64,000 nucleotides of DNA from Jeotgalicoccus nanhaiensis. GTDB lineage: Bacteria; Bacillota; Bacilli; Staphylococcales; Salinicoccaceae. The notes beneath the pieces were generated by a model, which was given only the letters and a program-made list of their open reading frames with translations, was not told where the DNA came from and did no database searches. The stretch covers positions 31,611 to 95,610 of the forward strand of contig SPPL01000008.1 of NCBI GenBank assembly GCA_004570955.1. Reading direction: 5' to 3'. Numbering within the stretch: the stretch's first letter is position 1; the number at the start of each line of letters is the position of its first letter. Below are positions 6,955 through 16,454 of the stretch, piece after piece. Made by a program: the position numbers and the translations under genes.

Positions 6955-8328
6955 TTACTTATTCAATATTTTTTCTGCAGTGTCTTTTGCGGTCTGCACA
7001 CAATCCGGCAGTCCGACTGCATAATGCGAGGCACCGATTAAGTGCAGTCCCGGATAGTTTTCTGCTGCGTATTTTTGAATATCATCAATAATATACTTAT
7101 GTCCGACAAAATAATTCGGCATCGCATTCATCATCCGCGTTACAATCGTGAATTCTGGTTCACCGTCGAGATCCATAATTTTATCGAGGTCCTCTCGTGC
7201 CAGACGGACGATGTCTTCATCCGACTTCTCATGGACGATAAAGTCACCGGGGCGCCCTACATAAGCGCGCAGCAGCGCCTTGCCTTCAGGTGTCGAGTGT
7301 TCCCACTTCTTATTCGTCCATGTACACGCAGTAATCGATGTATCCATATTGCGGCTGATTACGAATCCAGTACCTTCAATCGTATTTTTCACCTGTTCGG
7401 CATCAAACGCCATCACAACTGTCGCAACACTCGTTGCTTCCATATGCTTGAAGTACTCAAATTCCTTATCTTTAAACCAGCGCTTGTACTGGAAGTGCGG
7501 TGTCGTGACGATGACCTCATCGTAATGATGCGTGCCGCCGTCAGCTGTAAGGTCGTAGCCGTCTTCAGTTTTTTCAATCGCAGTGACATCGAAATTAAAG
7601 TGAATCTGGCCGCCGCGTTTTTCGTTTTCGCTGACCAGCCGGTCGATAAACGACTGCAATCCGTCTTTAAACTGCAGAAAAGCACCGGTTTTCTTCTTCG
7701 GAGCTGCGGGCTTATCTTTTTTCTCAGCCATCAGGCCTTTCATCAGGCTGCCGTATTCTTCTTCGGTCTCTTTGAAGTTAGGATACGTCGACATTAAGCT
7801 GAGTTTGTCGATATCTGTACCGTAAACCCCTGCCAGCAGCGGTTCGATCATATGTTCCAGAAGATCATCCCCGAAACGCGCACGGAAAAATTCCCCTACT
7901 GAAATATCTTTATATAACGGCATGGCAGGTTTTAGGAAATCGAGTCCTGCCCGCAGTTTCCCTGTCCAGGATACTAAATCTGTCGTTAAGAGCGGAGACA
8001 GCTCCATAGGTACACCGAGCATCGTGCCTTTTGGCACCGGTGACAGTTTATTTTTTGCATAGATATACGCCTGCCCCGTCTGGTTGCGGACCAGAGTGTC
8101 ACCAAGCCCCACTTCATAAGCGAGTTCCGTCATGACTTCTTTACGCGCTAAATAAGACTCAGGTCCGAGCTCTATCGTATAGCCGTCCCGGATATGAGTA
8201 TTGACTTTGCCGCCGGCGCGGTCCGACGCTTCGTACAAATCAACTGTCATGCCGCTGCCTTCTTTCAGCAGATAATGCATGGCAGACAACCCTGTAATTC
8301 CTGCACCTACTATCGCTACTCTTTTCAC
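6955..8328 (-). CDS. hemY: Coproporphyrinogen III oxidase (HemY/CgoX type)
   Basis: 457 residues from GTG 8328 (GAGAGG upstream). GAGITGLSAMHYLL at the N terminus is the FAD Rossmann motif, ELGPESYLARK follows near residue 53 and the C-terminal GLPDCVQTAKDTA closes the FAD site, as in HemY. In Gram-positive bacteria this enzyme oxidises coproporphyrinogen III to coproporphyrin III (CgoX), ahead of iron insertion. It is last in hemE-hemH-hemY, 17 bp after hemH. Usual length and no missing motif. Confidence 0.93.
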   Translation of the reverse strand: MKRVAIVGAGITGLSAMHYLLKEGSGMTVDLYEASDRAGGKVNTHIRDGYTIELGPESYLARKEVMTELAYEVGLGDTLVRNQTGQAYIYAKNKLSPVPKGTMLGVPMELSPLLTTDLVSWTGKLRAGLDFLKPAMPLYKDISVGEFFRARFGDDLLEHMIEPLLAGVYGTDIDKLSLMSTYPNFKETEEEYGSLMKGLMAEKKDKPAAPKKKTGAFLQFKDGLQSFIDRLVSENEKRGGQIHFNFDVTAIEKTEDGYDLTADGGTHHYDEVIVTTPHFQYKRWFKDKEFEYFKHMEATSVATVVMAFDAEQVKNTIEGTGFVISRNMDTSITACTWTNKKWEHSTPEGKALLRAYVGRPGDFIVHEKSDEDIVRLAREDLDKIMDLDGEPEFTIVTRMMNAMPNYFVGHKYIIDDIQKYAAENYPGLHLIGASHYAVGLPDCVQTAKDTAEKILNK

Positions 8329-8345
8329 TCTTAACGCCTCTCTTA

Positions 8346-9263
8346 TTACAATTTAATTAATTCGTTCACCATAGCCTGAATGAAACGTGAATCTGTATTC
8401 GGCATTGCCGGTCTGTGATATACCGCACCGATTTCATCCGTTACCACTTTACATTCGTAGTCGTTATCGTATAACACTTCCAGATGTTCACACACAAAAC
8501 CGAGCGGAATGTATACAAAGTGCTTGAAACCATGTTCGTTGTACAGTTCGCGTGTTAAGTCCTGAACATCCGGGCCAAGCCATGGATCTGGTGTGTTGCC
8601 TTCCGACTGCCAGCCGACAAAATAATGGCCTTTGTCAAAGCGTGCTTTAATTAAATCTTTAGTTTCTACAAGCTGGTCCGGGTAAGGATCGTTATGTTCC
8701 TTAATTTTCTCCGGCAAGCTGTGCGCGCTGACTACAATCGCAGTTTTATCAGCTTCGTCGGCAGGGATTTCCTGGTCGAAAGTTGTTTCCAATGCATCAA
8801 CCCAGAAATCGATAAACGGCTTCTGCTCATAAAATGATTCTACAGATTTAACTGTAAGGCCGTATTTTTCCGCTTCTTCTTCCGCACGTTTATTATATGA
8901 ACCGACAGAGAAGTTTGAATAATGCGGTGCAAGCACCACGCTGTATATTTCTTTAATACCCGCTTCACTGATTGCTTTCACAGAGTCTTCGATAAAAGGA
9001 TGAATATGTTTTAAACCGATAAACAGTTCAAATTCATCATCGCTCTGTTCGTTTAAAGCATCAACTAAAGCTTTCGCCTGGCGTTCTGTCGTATCCGCCA
9101 GAGGAGAAATACCGCCGATTGCTTCATAGCGGTCTTTTAAATCCTGAAGTGCTTCTTCACTCGGCTTTCTGCCGTGTCTGATATGCGTATAGTACGGCTC
9201 GATATCCGATTCTTTATACGGCGTACCGTATGCCATTACTAATAGTGCTTTTTTCTCTGCCAT
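8346..9263 (-). CDS. hemH: Coproporphyrin III ferrochelatase (HemH/CpfC)
   Basis: 305 residues, AAAGGATTG upstream of ATG. Chelatase features: [10 protein letters not shown] at the N terminus, the [21 protein letters not shown] active-site segment (His near 182) and [12 protein letters not shown] with the conserved Glu near 260. It inserts Fe(II) into coproporphyrin III to give coproheme. The C-terminal extension of mammalian enzymes is missing, as expected. It lies 7 bp downstream of hemE in the operon. The final decarboxylase (ChdC) is not in this window. Confidence 0.95.
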   Translation of the reverse strand: MAEKKALLVMAYGTPYKESDIEPYYTHIRHGRKPSEEALQDLKDRYEAIGGISPLADTTERQAKALVDALNEQSDDEFELFIGLKHIHPFIEDSVKAISEAGIKEIYSVVLAPHYSNFSVGSYNKRAEEEAEKYGLTVKSVESFYEQKPFIDFWVDALETTFDQEIPADEADKTAIVVSAHSLPEKIKEHNDPYPDQLVETKDLIKARFDKGHYFVGWQSEGNTPDPWLGPDVQDLTRELYNEHGFKHFVYIPLGFVCEHLEVLYDNDYECKVVTDEIGAVYHRPAMPNTDSRFIQAMVNELIKL

Positions 9264-9270
9264 TTAAAAA

Positions 9271-10296
9271 TCACAATCCTTTACTGTGTATGTGTACTAA
9301 TTCTGTCAATCGTTTTAAAACGTCCGGGCTGACTTCAGGGAAGACGCCGTGACCAAGGTTAAAGATGTGACCTGTTCTGTTTCCTTCTTCAACGATTTTT
9401 TTCGCGCGTTCTTCTATAATTGACCAGTCCGAAAGCAGGAGTGCCGGGTCAAGGTTACCCTGCAGCGCTTTCGTAATCCCTAAGTCACGCGCTTCAGTAA
9501 TCGACATTCTCCAGTCGAGTCCGAGCACGTCACTGCCGAGCTTATCCCACTCTGTTGCCAGGTGGCTCGCTCCGACACCGAAAATAATAACCGGTACATT
9601 TTGCGCTTTAACTGCACTGATAATTCTCTTCATGCCCGGTGCAAGGTAATAGTTATAGTCCGCTTTATTAAGCGCACCGCCCCATGAATCAAAAATCTGA
9701 ATCACGCTTGCACCTGCTTTAATTTGCGCAGTCAGGTAGGTAATGCTCGTTTCAACAAGCTTATCCATTAATTTGAACCAGAGTTTCGGGTTCGAATACA
9801 TCATTGTTTTCGTACGGTGGTAGTTTTTAGAAGGACCGCCCTCAATCATATAGCTCGCGACAGTAAATGGTGCACCGCAGAAGCCGATAAGCGGAACATT
9901 CAATTTTTCCTGCGTTAAAATCTGAATTGCTTTGTATACATAGTCTAAATCCTTAAACGGATCCAGTTCTCCAAGATTTTCAACGTCTTTTTCAGTACGG
10001 ACAGGGTTATGTATTACCGGTCCTACTCCGGCCTTGATTTCTACATCAATACCGATTGGTGCGAGCGGTGTAATTATATCTTTATAAAGTACTGCCGCAT
10101 CGACATTATAGTTGTCTACAGGTGTAGCCGTGAGATAAGCAGTAAGTTCTGGCTGTTTTGTAATTTCGATTAAAGAATACTTTTCTTTAACTTTGTTATA
10201 TTCCGGCTGCGAACGCCCGACCTGTCTCATAAACCAAACTGGTGTATGTTCTGTCTTTTCTCCGCGTGCTGCTCGAATGAGTGTATCATTAAACAC
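9271..10296 (-). CDS. hemE: Uroporphyrinogen decarboxylase
   Basis: 341 residues with AGGGGGTACC in front of the ATG. The N-terminal [15 protein letters not shown] is the substrate-binding signature (the usual MRQAGR reads MRQVGR here) and [16 protein letters not shown] near 138-153 is the second signature. It removes four acetate carboxyls from uroporphyrinogen III to give coproporphyrinogen III. First gene of the hemEHY operon and divergent from the TRAP gene. Confidence 0.95.
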   Translation of the reverse strand: MFNDTLIRAARGEKTEHTPVWFMRQVGRSQPEYNKVKEKYSLIEITKQPELTAYLTATPVDNYNVDAAVLYKDIITPLAPIGIDVEIKAGVGPVIHNPVRTEKDVENLGELDPFKDLDYVYKAIQILTQEKLNVPLIGFCGAPFTVASYMIEGGPSKNYHRTKTMMYSNPKLWFKLMDKLVETSITYLTAQIKAGASVIQIFDSWGGALNKADYNYYLAPGMKRIISAVKAQNVPVIIFGVGASHLATEWDKLGSDVLGLDWRMSITEARDLGITKALQGNLDPALLLSDWSIIEERAKKIVEEGNRTGHIFNLGHGVFPEVSPDVLKRLTELVHIHSKGL

Positions 10297-10470
10297 AGTG
10301 GTACCCCCTAATATTTATATGTTCATACATTTATACATTTTATCATATTCTTTAGAACAATTATTAATTACGGTCAAGTTGTCAAAAAATCGTTCTATTT
10401 GAGATTTGTTTAACATTCTGTTATTTCAGGTATATACTGATTAACATATCAAAACAAGAGGTGAAGCACA

Positions 10471-11010
10471 GTGTATTTACACGCAACTACGGGAACGCTT
10501 GATTATCTTTCTTCCCTGCAGAAAAATAATCCTCATGTATCTATCAGTGCAAGAGGTCCGGAAGCAATTTTGTATTATGAAGATAGTAATGAAAAATCGA
10601 TTTTCTCGACGAATATGACTTATAAAATATTGAATGAACAGGGTTCTCTTGATGAAGAGCTCCCATTATCAATGTTTTATATACCTGCTGCAGGAGACGG
10701 TACTTATTCCCTGAGAGGTCACCTAAGCGATCTTTCTGAAGAATTAAAAGCAGCGAACGGTGTGGTTTCATTCAGAACCGGTCTGAATATTAGTGATGAG
10801 AATTATATCGTGCTGATTAAATGGGCAGACATGAGTATCTACAATGACTTTAAACATACTGATGTTTATAAAAAATACTTAACATCCGATGCCTTAAAGA
10901 AATTCCGCAATGAAGAATCACTGTTCGGCGACTTTTTATCATCGAAAACTTACTACAATATTGATGACAATGAATATACTGAAGAAGAAAAAGAAGAACT
11001 CAGCGATTAA
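10471..11010 (+). CDS. traP: TRAP-like protein (antibiotic biosynthesis monooxygenase fold)
   Basis: 179 residues from GTG 10471, preceded by AAGAGGTGA. The chain aligns by eye along its length with staphylococcal TRAP: an N-terminal variable half (FYIPAAGDGTY near 68-78) and a C-terminal ABM half (NYIVLIKWADMSIYNDFKHTDVYKKYL). It has the gene position of traP, between hemE and ecsB. TRAP was proposed as an RNAIII-linked signal target, but later work disputed that, and related ABM proteins bind haem. The haem-operon neighbourhood fits a haem-related role. It ends inside a terminator palindrome shared with ecsB. Confidence 0.8.
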   Translation: MYLHATTGTLDYLSSLQKNNPHVSISARGPEAILYYEDSNEKSIFSTNMTYKILNEQGSLDEELPLSMFYIPAAGDGTYSLRGHLSDLSEELKAANGVVSFRTGLNISDENYIVLIKWADMSIYNDFKHTDVYKKYLTSDALKKFRNEESLFGDFLSSKTYYNIDDNEYTEEEKEELSD

Positions 11011-11022
11011 TCGCTGAGTTCT
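10995..11022. terminator. Bidirectional terminator overlapping both stop codons of traP and ecsB
   Basis: Perfect 12-bp arms AGAACTCAGCGA / TCGCTGAGTTCT around TTAA. Downstream runs are T-rich on both strands. The stop codons of both convergent genes lie in the centre, and both proteins end in ELSD because the palindrome is read identically on each strand. Confidence 0.9.
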
Positions 11023-12209
11023 CTTTCTTTTTTATAGATGGCTTTCGATAAGACACGGTTAAGAATATAGCCCCAAACCGGGAAAGCCAGCACATAGTAG
11101 AATTTGTCAGGATGCGTGATTGTAAACATAACAGCAAACAGCAGTGTAATTACAAATACGACTTTGTGTGAATATCTGATATAGCTGTCCTGGATATAAG
11201 TTCTCGATACCGGCCATACTTTCGGCCACAGGAGATAAGCCTGCGCTGTATATATTTGCGACATCTGAAGCACGATTAAATAAATACCGAACAAGCTGAA
11301 GATTAACGATACGTACAGATTGCCAATCCAGAACATGATAATAAAGAATAATATAATGATGCGTAGCACAATCATCGGCAGATCATGGTCGCGCATAAAA
11401 GAACGGTAAAATAAATATTCGTACATATATTTCTTATTGAATTTCTCCGCCTTCGGCTCCCACAGCAGTATATCGAGAAAACGCCTTCTCTTAAACGCCT
11501 TATCGATGCGTTTAACATTTGTAAACATACTGACTGTCTGGTAATACTGCTGGAGTGCTTCTTTTTCGTATTGCACATAATTCAGCCAAGACAATGTTTT
11601 AAAAGAACTCTTCTTCATTATGACGGTGAATATAATGATGAACAGAAGCCCTAAAGTAATAAGGTAAGGCTGAATCAGCACCAGCATCAGCGAGACAAAA
11701 TTAATAATAATTAGTGCTGCTGTGACAGCCCACTTTTTCCAGTCCGTATTAACTGAGAGACGTCTGATATTAAAGGCACTGAAATATAACAAAACAGCCA
11801 TTAAAAAAAACAGGACAATCGATGTTAAATTGTGACCGATTGAAAGGAGAATCAGCACTGCTACTGATGTAACTGCCGGCAAGGCAAGACCGAGTGACAG
11901 GCTGTAAATATCCGCACGCTTAAAATAGGCCGTCATTCTTTTTTCATACGGCGGCAGAAACAGCATATCCGCCTCCTTCAGCAATGTACGGTACTTCGGC
12001 AGCAAGACCGCTGCCATTAAGAGCGCACACAGTGTGTCGATATACAGACTCGGACTGAGCGTTTCCCTTAAACCAAGCAGCGTATAAAGAAGCACTCCGC
12101 CCGCAATCATCAGGAAGACGAGAAAATGGCTGTTAAAAATAAATTTACCGTAATAGCTTCTTATTTTTACGTCTTCCTCCATACGTGTGTTAAACAGTTT
12201 ACTGCTCAT
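11007..12209 (-). CDS. ecsB: ABC transporter permease EcsB
   Basis: 400 residues, strongly hydrophobic with about eight membrane helices in pairs and a soluble loop near 195-260. Sequence (YGKFIFNSHFLVFLMIAGG at the start, EYLFYRSFMRDHDLP near 265) and position after ecsA identify EcsB. EcsAB affects secretion, protein processing and competence in Bacillus and Staphylococcus. Overlaps ecsA by 11 bp, so the two are translationally coupled. The 3' end overlaps convergent traP by 4 bp. Confidence 0.9.
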   Translation of the reverse strand: MSSKLFNTRMEEDVKIRSYYGKFIFNSHFLVFLMIAGGVLLYTLLGLRETLSPSLYIDTLCALLMAAVLLPKYRTLLKEADMLFLPPYEKRMTAYFKRADIYSLSLGLALPAVTSVAVLILLSIGHNLTSIVLFFLMAVLLYFSAFNIRRLSVNTDWKKWAVTAALIIINFVSLMLVLIQPYLITLGLLFIIIFTVIMKKSSFKTLSWLNYVQYEKEALQQYYQTVSMFTNVKRIDKAFKRRRFLDILLWEPKAEKFNKKYMYEYLFYRSFMRDHDLPMIVLRIIILFFIIMFWIGNLYVSLIFSLFGIYLIVLQMSQIYTAQAYLLWPKVWPVSRTYIQDSYIRYSHKVVFVITLLFAVMFTITHPDKFYYVLAFPVWGYILNRVLSKAIYKKERELSD

Positions 12210-12939
12210 GATGCTTCCCGCCCGTCAATCTGATGTACACATCATCCAGCGTCCCTTCACGGAGCCCTGTGAGCTCGCGCAGCTCATTCAGCGTGCCGTC
12301 TGCGATTTTACGCCCCTGGTCAATAATGATGTACCGGTCACAGTAGCGTTCTGCTGTCGCTAGAATATGTGTGCTCATTAAAATGGACCGGTTTTTATCG
12401 CGTTCTGAAATCATCAGTTCAATCAATGATTCAATACCGAGTGGATCGAGCCCTAAGAACGGCTCATCGATAATATAGAGATCCGGTTCTACGATAAATG
12501 CACAAATCAGCATGACTTTCTGCTTCATCCCTTTTGAAAAGTGGCTCGGAAAAGTATCTTCCTTATCCTCGAGACGGAAGCGTTTCAAGAGCGGCCCTTT
12601 TCTCGACTCCACTTCTTCCGGAGTCAAGCCGTAAGCCATGGCCGTCATATTGATATGTTCCCGGAGTGTGAGTTCTTCATAGAGAATCGGAGATTCCGGA
12701 ATGTAGCCCATATGTCTTCTGTAGGCTTCAACATCCGTCTCAATCGCAGTATCCATTACCTTAATACTGCCGCTGTGCGGCCTGAGCAGGCCGAGAATGT
12801 GTTTAATCGTCGTACTTTTGCCTGCGCCGTTTAAACCGATCAGTCCGATAATTTCACCGGACTTTATATTAAAAGAGATATCGTGAATGACGGGCTCTTT
12901 TGAATACCCGCCTGTAAGCTGATTAATTTCTAATACCAT
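12199..12939 (-). CDS. ecsA: ABC transporter ATPase EcsA
   Basis: 246 residues. Walker A GLNGAGKST (about 35-43), a slightly variant signature FSKGMKQK near 137, and Walker B LYIIDEPFLGLDP near 158 are complete. It energises EcsB. The start ATG has AAGGAAG upstream. It is divergent from hit, which is the standard ecs-hit arrangement of the Bacillales. Confidence 0.93.
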   Translation of the reverse strand: MVLEINQLTGGYSKEPVIHDISFNIKSGEIIGLIGLNGAGKSTTIKHILGLLRPHSGSIKVMDTAIETDVEAYRRHMGYIPESPILYEELTLREHINMTAMAYGLTPEEVESRKGPLLKRFRLEDKEDTFPSHFSKGMKQKVMLICAFIVEPDLYIIDEPFLGLDPLGIESLIELMISERDKNRSILMSTHILATAERYCDRYIIIDQGRKIADGTLNELRELTGLREGTLDDVYIRLTGGKHHEQ

Positions 12940-13028
12940 CGTCTGACTTCCTTTTAAATAATTCTAATTATTTGTATACTGATACTTAAGTAAAACTATA
13001 TCATAAGTTTTTAATGGAGGATATTGAG

Positions 13029-13460
13029 ATGAATAAGACAATTTTTGAAAAAATTATCGACAGAGAAATACCGGCTAACATTGTATATGAAGATGACGAT
13101 GTTATTGCATTTATGGATGCCTTCCCGATCGTTAAAGGCCATACATTAGTCGTACCTAAACAGCCGATTGAAAATATCTTTGACCTTGATGAGGAAACAG
13201 GCGCGAAACTCATGAGTGTAATTACTAAAGTTTCAACCGCAGTCAGAGATGCGTTTCAGCCTGCCGGTTTAAACGTTGTACAGAATAACGGCGCGTATGC
13301 TTCGCAGTCGGTATTTCACCTTCACTTCCATATTATTCCGCGCTACAAAGAAGAACACGACGGCTTCGGATATAAATGGGTCAGTGTTGAAGATGAGAAC
13401 AACACACCTGAAATCCGTTCCGATCTTGAAGCGGCAATTAAAAATAAATTAAATGAATAA
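13029..13460 (+). CDS. hit: HIT-family hydrolase
   Basis: 143 residues. I chose ATG 13029 because AATGGAGG lies 8 bases upstream; the in-frame ATG at 13014 overlaps that site. The histidine triad HLHFHIIPR places His97, His99 and His101. Members hydrolyse nucleotide-phosphoramidates and dinucleoside polyphosphates. Placement next to ecsA and upstream of yhaH/prsA is conserved in Bacillales. Confidence 0.93.
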   Translation: MNKTIFEKIIDREIPANIVYEDDDVIAFMDAFPIVKGHTLVVPKQPIENIFDLDEETGAKLMSVITKVSTAVRDAFQPAGLNVVQNNGAYASQSVFHLHFHIIPRYKEEHDGFGYKWVSVEDENNTPEIRSDLEAAIKNKLNE

Positions 13461-13505
13461 TTAAGATTAAAGCAGGGTATATTATATTTGAGATAAAGGA
13501 TGTGA

Positions 13506-13895
13506 ATGAATATGAAACTTAAAAATATCGGTGTAGGATTCGCAGTCGGAATTACAGGCGGCATGCTCATATCCTTTTTAAATGCACCTAAATCAGGGAA
13601 AGAACTGCAGCAGTCATTAAAAAGAGGTTCCGGTGATTTAAAAATGCAGATGGACCAGCTTAAAATCGAAGGAGAAGAAATTAAAAACTCTTTCCTTAAA
13701 ACGAAACATGAATCAAGCGAGGTCTTCTCCACTCTTGGTGACGAGGTAAAATCGATGATTTCAAACTTCCAGGCGGACATCAATCCGAACATCGAAAGGC
13801 TCCAGGGCAATATCGAAAATATTTCCAATAAAGCTGAAGCTGCGATGTCAGAAGCTAAAGGCGAAGACAAAAAAGAAGACAGCGACAATAACTAG
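13506..13895 (+). CDS. yhaH: YtxH-domain protein (YhaH-like)
   Basis: 129 residues with AAAGGA five bases before the ATG. An N-terminal membrane segment with glycines (VGFAVGITGGMLISFLNAPKSG) is the YtxH signature, followed by a long amphipathic, probably coiled-coil helix and an acidic/lysine tail. Such proteins are small membrane-anchored stress proteins of unknown mechanism. The hit-yhaH-prsA order matches Bacillus. Confidence 0.8.
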   Translation: MNMKLKNIGVGFAVGITGGMLISFLNAPKSGKELQQSLKRGSGDLKMQMDQLKIEGEEIKNSFLKTKHESSEVFSTLGDEVKSMISNFQADINPNIERLQGNIENISNKAEAAMSEAKGEDKKEDSDNN

Positions 13896-13921
13896 CTGGT
13901 AAAAAAACAGAATATTTTTAC

Positions 13922-13958
13922 AGGACGGTGTGTTTAAGTTTGTGCACCGTCCTTTTTA
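13922..13958 (+). terminator. Terminator of hit-yhaH
   Basis: Stem GGACGGTG/CACCGTCC around a 12-base loop, followed by TTTTTAT. Confidence 0.85.
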
Positions 13959-14006
13959 TATGATATATTATGCCTTGTATATGCAACCGGGAGGAGAAGT
14001 TTGAGA

Positions 14007-15125
14007 ATGAAGAAGAAATTAGCACCAATTATATTAGGTTTAGGTTTAGTAAGTCTCGCTGCGTGCAGCAATGATGGCGAAGAAAATACAGATTCGGCTT
14101 CAACAGAAGAAGGCGATGTAGAATTCGGCAGCGTTCTCGCTACGAGTGACGCAGGAGATGTTACAGCTGATGACGTTCTGAACCAGATTGGAACAAATCA
14201 GGTCGCAAACCAGACCTTCCAATTAGTATTGGATAAAGTTTTAACTGATAAATACAGTGAAGAACTAAATATGGATGAACTTAATGAACAGATCGATGCT
14301 GAAATTGAACAGTACGGCGGCGAGGAAAACTTCGCAATGATGCTCCAGCAATCACAGCCGGGAATGACTGTCGATACATACAAGCAGCAGCGCGTATCTA
14401 ATGCATTAAACGACTTATACTTTGCTGATTACTTTGAAATCACTGATGAAGAAGCATTCGATAGCGTGAGAAAATCATCTCACATCCTCGTATCTTTCGC
14501 TGAAGAAGGCGAAGAAGATGCTGAATCCGCTGAAGGTGAAGAGGACGAAGCGGCAATGACTAAAGAAGAAGCAAAAACAAAAGCTGATGACTTAAAAAAA
14601 CAGCTTGATGACGGCGCTGACTTCGGTGAACTCGCGTCTGAGAACTCAGACGATACAGGCAGTGCGCAGCAAAATGGTGAACTCGGCTATGTAAGCAAAG
14701 GACAGATGGTTGAAGAATTTGAAACAGCACTATTCGAACTTGAGCCGGGCGAGATTTCAGAGCCTGTCGAATCACAATTCGGCTACCATATCATTCTTAA
14801 CGAAGATGTGTCTCTTGAAGACACTCCTAAAGAAGAATTAGACACTATCAAAACACAGCTTGTAAACCAGAAAATCCAGGAAGATCCAAGCCAGGCACTG
14901 CAGGGTTACCGTGATCTTTTAGAGGAATACAACGTGTCGTTTGAAAACGAAGAAATACAATCCTACATTGAAGAAACATTCCTGAACGCTGATGAAGCAC
15001 TGGAAAACGCACAGCAGGAAGACGCTGCAGCTGAAGAAGAATCAGAAGGCGCTCCAACTGAAGAAAATGCTGAAGAAGAATCAGAAAGTGAAGAATCAGC
15101 AGATACTGAAGAAGACTCTGAATAA
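14007..15125 (+). CDS. prsA: Foldase lipoprotein PrsA
   Basis: About 372 residues. ATG 14007 or TTG 14001 are both possible behind GGGAGGAG; I prefer ATG. The signal peptide ends at a lipobox, SLAACSND. A parvulin-type PPIase domain starts at SSHILVSF (about 155) and ends at FGYHIILNED (about 265), interrupted by an acidic insert near 167-185. The last 45 residues are almost all Glu, Ala, Ser and Asp. PrsA folds exported proteins on the outer membrane face. The long acidic insert and tail exceed usual staphylococcal PrsA and may reflect halotolerance (inference). Confidence 0.93.
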   Translation: MKKKLAPIILGLGLVSLAACSNDGEENTDSASTEEGDVEFGSVLATSDAGDVTADDVLNQIGTNQVANQTFQLVLDKVLTDKYSEELNMDELNEQIDAEIEQYGGEENFAMMLQQSQPGMTVDTYKQQRVSNALNDLYFADYFEITDEEAFDSVRKSSHILVSFAEEGEEDAESAEGEEDEAAMTKEEAKTKADDLKKQLDDGADFGELASENSDDTGSAQQNGELGYVSKGQMVEEFETALFELEPGEISEPVESQFGYHIILNEDVSLEDTPKEELDTIKTQLVNQKIQEDPSQALQGYRDLLEEYNVSFENEEIQSYIEETFLNADEALENAQQEDAAAEEESEGAPTEENAEEESESEESADTEEDSE

Positions 15126-15141
15126 TACTGAATATTACTTG

Positions 15142-15170
15142 ACGCAAAGCCTGTGGCTTTGCGTTTTTTT
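15142..15170 (+). terminator. Terminator of prsA
   Basis: Stem ACGCAAAGC/GCTTTGCGT, loop CTGTG, then seven T. Confidence 0.95.
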
Positions 15171-15178
15171 GTCGTTGG

Positions 15179-15415
15179 AGGACGACGTCGTGCCGCCGTT
15201 GAGGTTAAGCAGCGGTTCAAGTACAACACCAGAGCGCCGTCGTATTCCAACATCTTTTAAAGTACGACACCAGAGCACCGTCGTATTCCAACATCTTTTA
15301 AAGTACGACACCGGAGCACCGTCGTATTCCAACATCTTTTAAAGTACGACACCGGAGCACCGTCGTATTCCAGCATATTCTCAAGTACGACACCGAGTCG
15401 CCGTCGGGTTCCAGC
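15179..15415. repeat. Array B: six 41-bp units, TACGAC palindrome family
   Basis: Units start at 15179 (degenerate), 15220, 15261, 15302, 15343 and 15384, all exactly 41 bp apart. Each has AGTACGAC, an 11-base G+C-rich loop (ACCGGAGCACC type), then GTCGTA, giving a six-base-pair stem, followed by a conserved linker TTCCAACATCTTTTAA. It lies between the terminators of convergent prsA and yhaM. Confidence 0.95.
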
Positions 15416-15456
15416 ACACCCAATCAATCCACCTCTCACTCCAATCACTCCAATTA

Positions 15457-15487
15457 CAAAAAAATCCCCGCATTTCTGCGGGGATTT
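15457..15487 (-). terminator. Terminator of the yhaO-yhaN-yhaM operon
   Basis: Stem AAATCCCCGCA/TGCGGGGATTT; minus-strand T-run follows. Confidence 0.9.
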
Positions 15488-15503
15488 ACCAGTAATAATT
15501 ATA

Positions 15504-16442
15504 TTAAAAACTTTCCGGACGATAAAAGTTGCGTGATTCAAGCGGGAAGATTCTTTCTGTGAATTTACCCTTATCCGCCTTATCAATATGTTTGTCCATC
15601 ATCATAATACGTGCGTCAATGTTATCGATAAAGTGCAGAATTTCCGCTTCTTTAATCATCGGAACTTTCGGCGAACCATATTCAAGTTTGCCGTGATGGC
15701 TCAGAATTAAGTGTTTCAGTATCATGACTTCTTCGCCTTCAATGTTCAGCTGATCTGCGACTTTCGTAATTTCCTCTGTTGCAATCACGATGTGGCCGAT
15801 CAAGTTTCCTTCATTAGTATATGTCGTACCAATCGGGCCGCTCAATTCTTTAACCTTGCCGATATCATGCAGAATAATTCCGCTGAATAACAGACTTCTG
15901 TTAAGCGTCGGATAAATGTCGCATAAAGAATCAGCTACACGGAGCATATAATATACATGATATGCGAGTCCTGACACAAAGTCGTGGTGGTTTGTCATCG
16001 CTGCCGGGTAGTACGAGAATTCTTTGCGGTATTTAGTCAGCAGCTGGCGCGTAATGCGCTGCAGACTGCCGTTTTCGATTTTCAGGCAGTAGTCTAAAAT
16101 TTTATCGTACAGTTCATCGCCGTCAATCGGTGCTTTTTCTACGAAATCTTTCGCTTCCAGCCCGTCCTCAGGTGTCGCAAGACGGAAGTTTGCAATTTTC
16201 ATCTGCTTTTTGCCGCGGTAATCGATAATATCACCTTTAACTTTAATAAGTGTTTCCGGCAACAGTACATCGATATCTTTCTGCGTAACATTCCAGTGTT
16301 TCGCTTCGACTTCTCCTGTTTTATCCTGCAGCACGATTGTCATGTACGGTTTACCCTGAGTTGTGACACCCTGCTGGCTGCGTTTAATTAAGAAGAATGT
16401 ATCCACTGAATCTCCAGGCTGTAATGATGAAATATTATTCAT
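15504..16442 (-). CDS. yhaM: 3'-5' exoribonuclease YhaM
   Basis: 312 residues. The N-terminal OB-fold ([31 protein letters not shown], in residues 9-40) is followed by an HD domain from about 150, with [13 protein letters not shown] and the diagnostic [10 protein letters not shown] (His-Asp near 212). It degrades RNA, and some ssDNA, from the 3' end. It ends the yhaO-yhaN-yhaM unit, 12 bp after yhaN. Length matches the family. Confidence 0.93.
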   Translation of the reverse strand: MNNISSLQPGDSVDTFFLIKRSQQGVTTQGKPYMTIVLQDKTGEVEAKHWNVTQKDIDVLLPETLIKVKGDIIDYRGKKQMKIANFRLATPEDGLEAKDFVEKAPIDGDELYDKILDYCLKIENGSLQRITRQLLTKYRKEFSYYPAAMTNHHDFVSGLAYHVYYMLRVADSLCDIYPTLNRSLLFSGIILHDIGKVKELSGPIGTTYTNEGNLIGHIVIATEEITKVADQLNIEGEEVMILKHLILSHHGKLEYGSPKVPMIKEAEILHFIDNIDARIMMMDKHIDKADKGKFTERIFPLESRNFYRPESF

Positions 16443-16454
16443 TACTGAACCCTC

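Noticed and set aside
7042..7797. 251-codon frame on + over hemY
   Set aside because: Antisense shadow of hemY. No ribosome site, and the protein looks like reversed hemY with many Phe and Ile.
14848..15342. Overlapping open frames on both strands near the prsA end
   Set aside because: Shadows of the Glu-rich prsA tail and of array B. No ribosome sites, and codon use is unlike the neighbours.
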